Shown here in pieces: positions 13,002-13,658 of a stretch of 13,658 bases of DNA. The stretch is taken from assembly GCA_021157445.1 (NCBI GenBank), contig JAGGWM010000133.1, forward strand, positions 1-13,658, read 5' to 3'. A program made the translations under genes and the position numbers. A model generated the notes under the pieces. The model did no database searches. It saw nothing but the letters and a program-made list of their open reading frames with translations, and was not told where the DNA came from. The DNA is from Thermococcus sp. (GTDB taxonomy: Archaea > Methanobacteriota_B > Thermococci > Thermococcales > Thermococcaceae). Within the stretch, counting starts at the first letter, position 1. Every line of letters begins with the position of its first letter.

Positions 13002-13620
13002 TTCCCTCACCCGTTAGCTTTTTCAACATTATCTCCAGGGCTTGCTCCTTATTCTTGATTAGTTCATATTTAAATTTATCCTCCTTATACTCTGCAACCC
13101 CAAGTTCAAGAGCAGTATCCAGAACATCCTCCGGATCAAGTTCAAATGCCACCGCTATGGGGAGCACAACTTCCCTTATTTGCCTTGTGGTCTGTAAAGC
13201 TATGTCACTTAATGCCTTTCCGAGCTTTTTAGTTAGTTCCACAATCTCGCTCCATGGAAGGGAGCTTATAAGCCTATTGTCCCTAAGTTCAACCTTTTCC
13301 CCAAGAAGCTCAAGAGTCTTTAGGAGAATTGGGATTGAAACGCTTGTCCCGGCTTCTCTGAAAATATCGTCGATGTTATACTGATAGAACCCCCTCCTGT
13401 CGGGATATAAACGAGAGCGTACCCTCTGGTGAATGTCCCTAACCTTCTGCATGGCTTCCCTTATCTCGTCCTTGGTTCCCTGGATGTTTATTTTAAGGGA
13501 ATTTAACTTGCCGTGGACGTAAATGAAGGCTGGAAGTTCGAGCTTCTGCAGCTCTTTCATGAGCTCTTCCTTTTCAATGTCATCTCTAACGTGAATAACC
13601 ATAACCTTCTTGGCTTTCAT
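12991..13620 (-). CDS. DUF2067-like archaeal protein of unknown function
   Basis: This 209-residue cytoplasmic protein matches my recollection of the DUF2067 archaeal family, which commonly neighbours rpoL in Thermococcales; no function is established. Residues 1-60 look like a small alpha/beta domain ([11 protein letters not shown], then [22 protein letters not shown]) reminiscent of an RNA-binding or ferredoxin-like fold. Residues 62-86 are basic ([21 protein letters not shown]). The remainder is mainly helical, with [12 protein letters not shown] (96-107) and a C-terminal [17 protein letters not shown] block. Start ATG 13620 has AGGTG (about 13630-13626). The 3' end carries the rpoL ribosome site. 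The basic segment and the rpoL linkage hint at a transcription or RNA role, but that is inference. Confidence 0.72.
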   Translation of the reverse strand: MKAKKVMVIHVRDDIEKEELMKELQKLELPAFIYVHGKLNSLKINIQGTKDEIREAMQKVRDIHQRVRSRLYPDRRGFYQYNIDDIFREAGTSVSIPILLKTLELLGEKVELRDNRLISSLPWSEIVELTKKLGKALSDIALQTTRQIREVVLPIAVAFELDPEDVLDTALELGVAEYKEDKFKYELIKNKEQALEIMLKKLTGEGNED

Positions 13621-13630
13621 TTTTTACACC

Positions 13631-13658
13631 TTACTCCAGCTTCAGCTTCCTATAGTAT
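13631..13658 (-). CDS. C-terminal end of an upstream gene (partial)
   Basis: Reading leftward from the right edge, one frame gives YYRKLKLE and then a TAA stop at 13633-13631. The stop touches the AGGTG site of the DUF2067 gene, the same tight packing seen at the other gene junctions in this operon. Eight codons are too few to identify the gene. In some archaea an exosome subunit (Csl4) gene neighbours rpoL, and a basic tail would be compatible, but this is a guess. Confidence 0.4.

Noticed and set aside
1..13658. CRISPR array, insertion sequence or prophage
   Set aside because: No regularly spaced repeats, terminal inverted repeats, transposase or integrase were seen. Gene packing and start signals are uniform across the window.

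Overview
The window is a gene-dense stretch of an archaeal chromosome, almost certainly from the order Thermococcales (Thermococcus or a close relative). The evidence is the gene content: an archaeal RNA polymerase subunit L, an archaeal YchF-type GTPase, a DacZ-type diadenylate cyclase, a Ser/Lys SppA with the 334-residue length of the Thermococcus enzyme, and an archaeal FeoABC cluster. The promoters fit too, being AT-rich TATA elements about 25 bases before short leaders. Nearly every gene has a GGTGA-type ribosome site about five bases before its start. That spacing rule moves several starts downstream of the longest open frame, and those revised starts are used here.

Layout. 1-2359 (+): an M29-type aminopeptidase followed directly by the YchF/OLA1-like GTPase. 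2363-3909 (-): an operon ubiX - Lrp/AsnC regulator - CYTH protein, converging on the GTPase. 3910-4042: divergent promoter region. 4043-4840 (+): the c-di-AMP synthase dacZ. 4854-6095 (-): a sugar-1-phosphate nucleotidyltransferase with a beta-helix domain and a four-cysteine tail. 6177-8722 (-): the ferrous iron uptake operon feoA-feoB-feoC, with a palindrome at its probable transcription start and a two-copy repeat farther upstream. 8923-11407 (-): sppA, an unrecognised 156-residue protein and an AI-2E/PerM-family membrane protein, tightly coupled. 11494-12300 (+): a TIM-barrel sugar isomerase/epimerase-like protein that has lost several metal ligands. 12297-13658 (-): an operon of DUF2067, rpoL and a single-domain RNase III-like protein, plus the last eight codons of an upstream gene at the right edge.

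How the genes work together. The feo cluster is a complete Fe(II) importer (channel GTPase, SH3 accessory protein, Cys-rich winged-helix protein). The sppA cluster is membrane-associated. The rpoL operon joins transcription machinery to a putative double-strand RNase. No mobile element, CRISPR array, rRNA or tRNA was seen. The region looks like ordinary core genome. The items most worth a second look are the RNase III-like protein behind rpoL, the feo control region, the Cys-tail nucleotidyltransferase and the ligand-poor TIM barrel.
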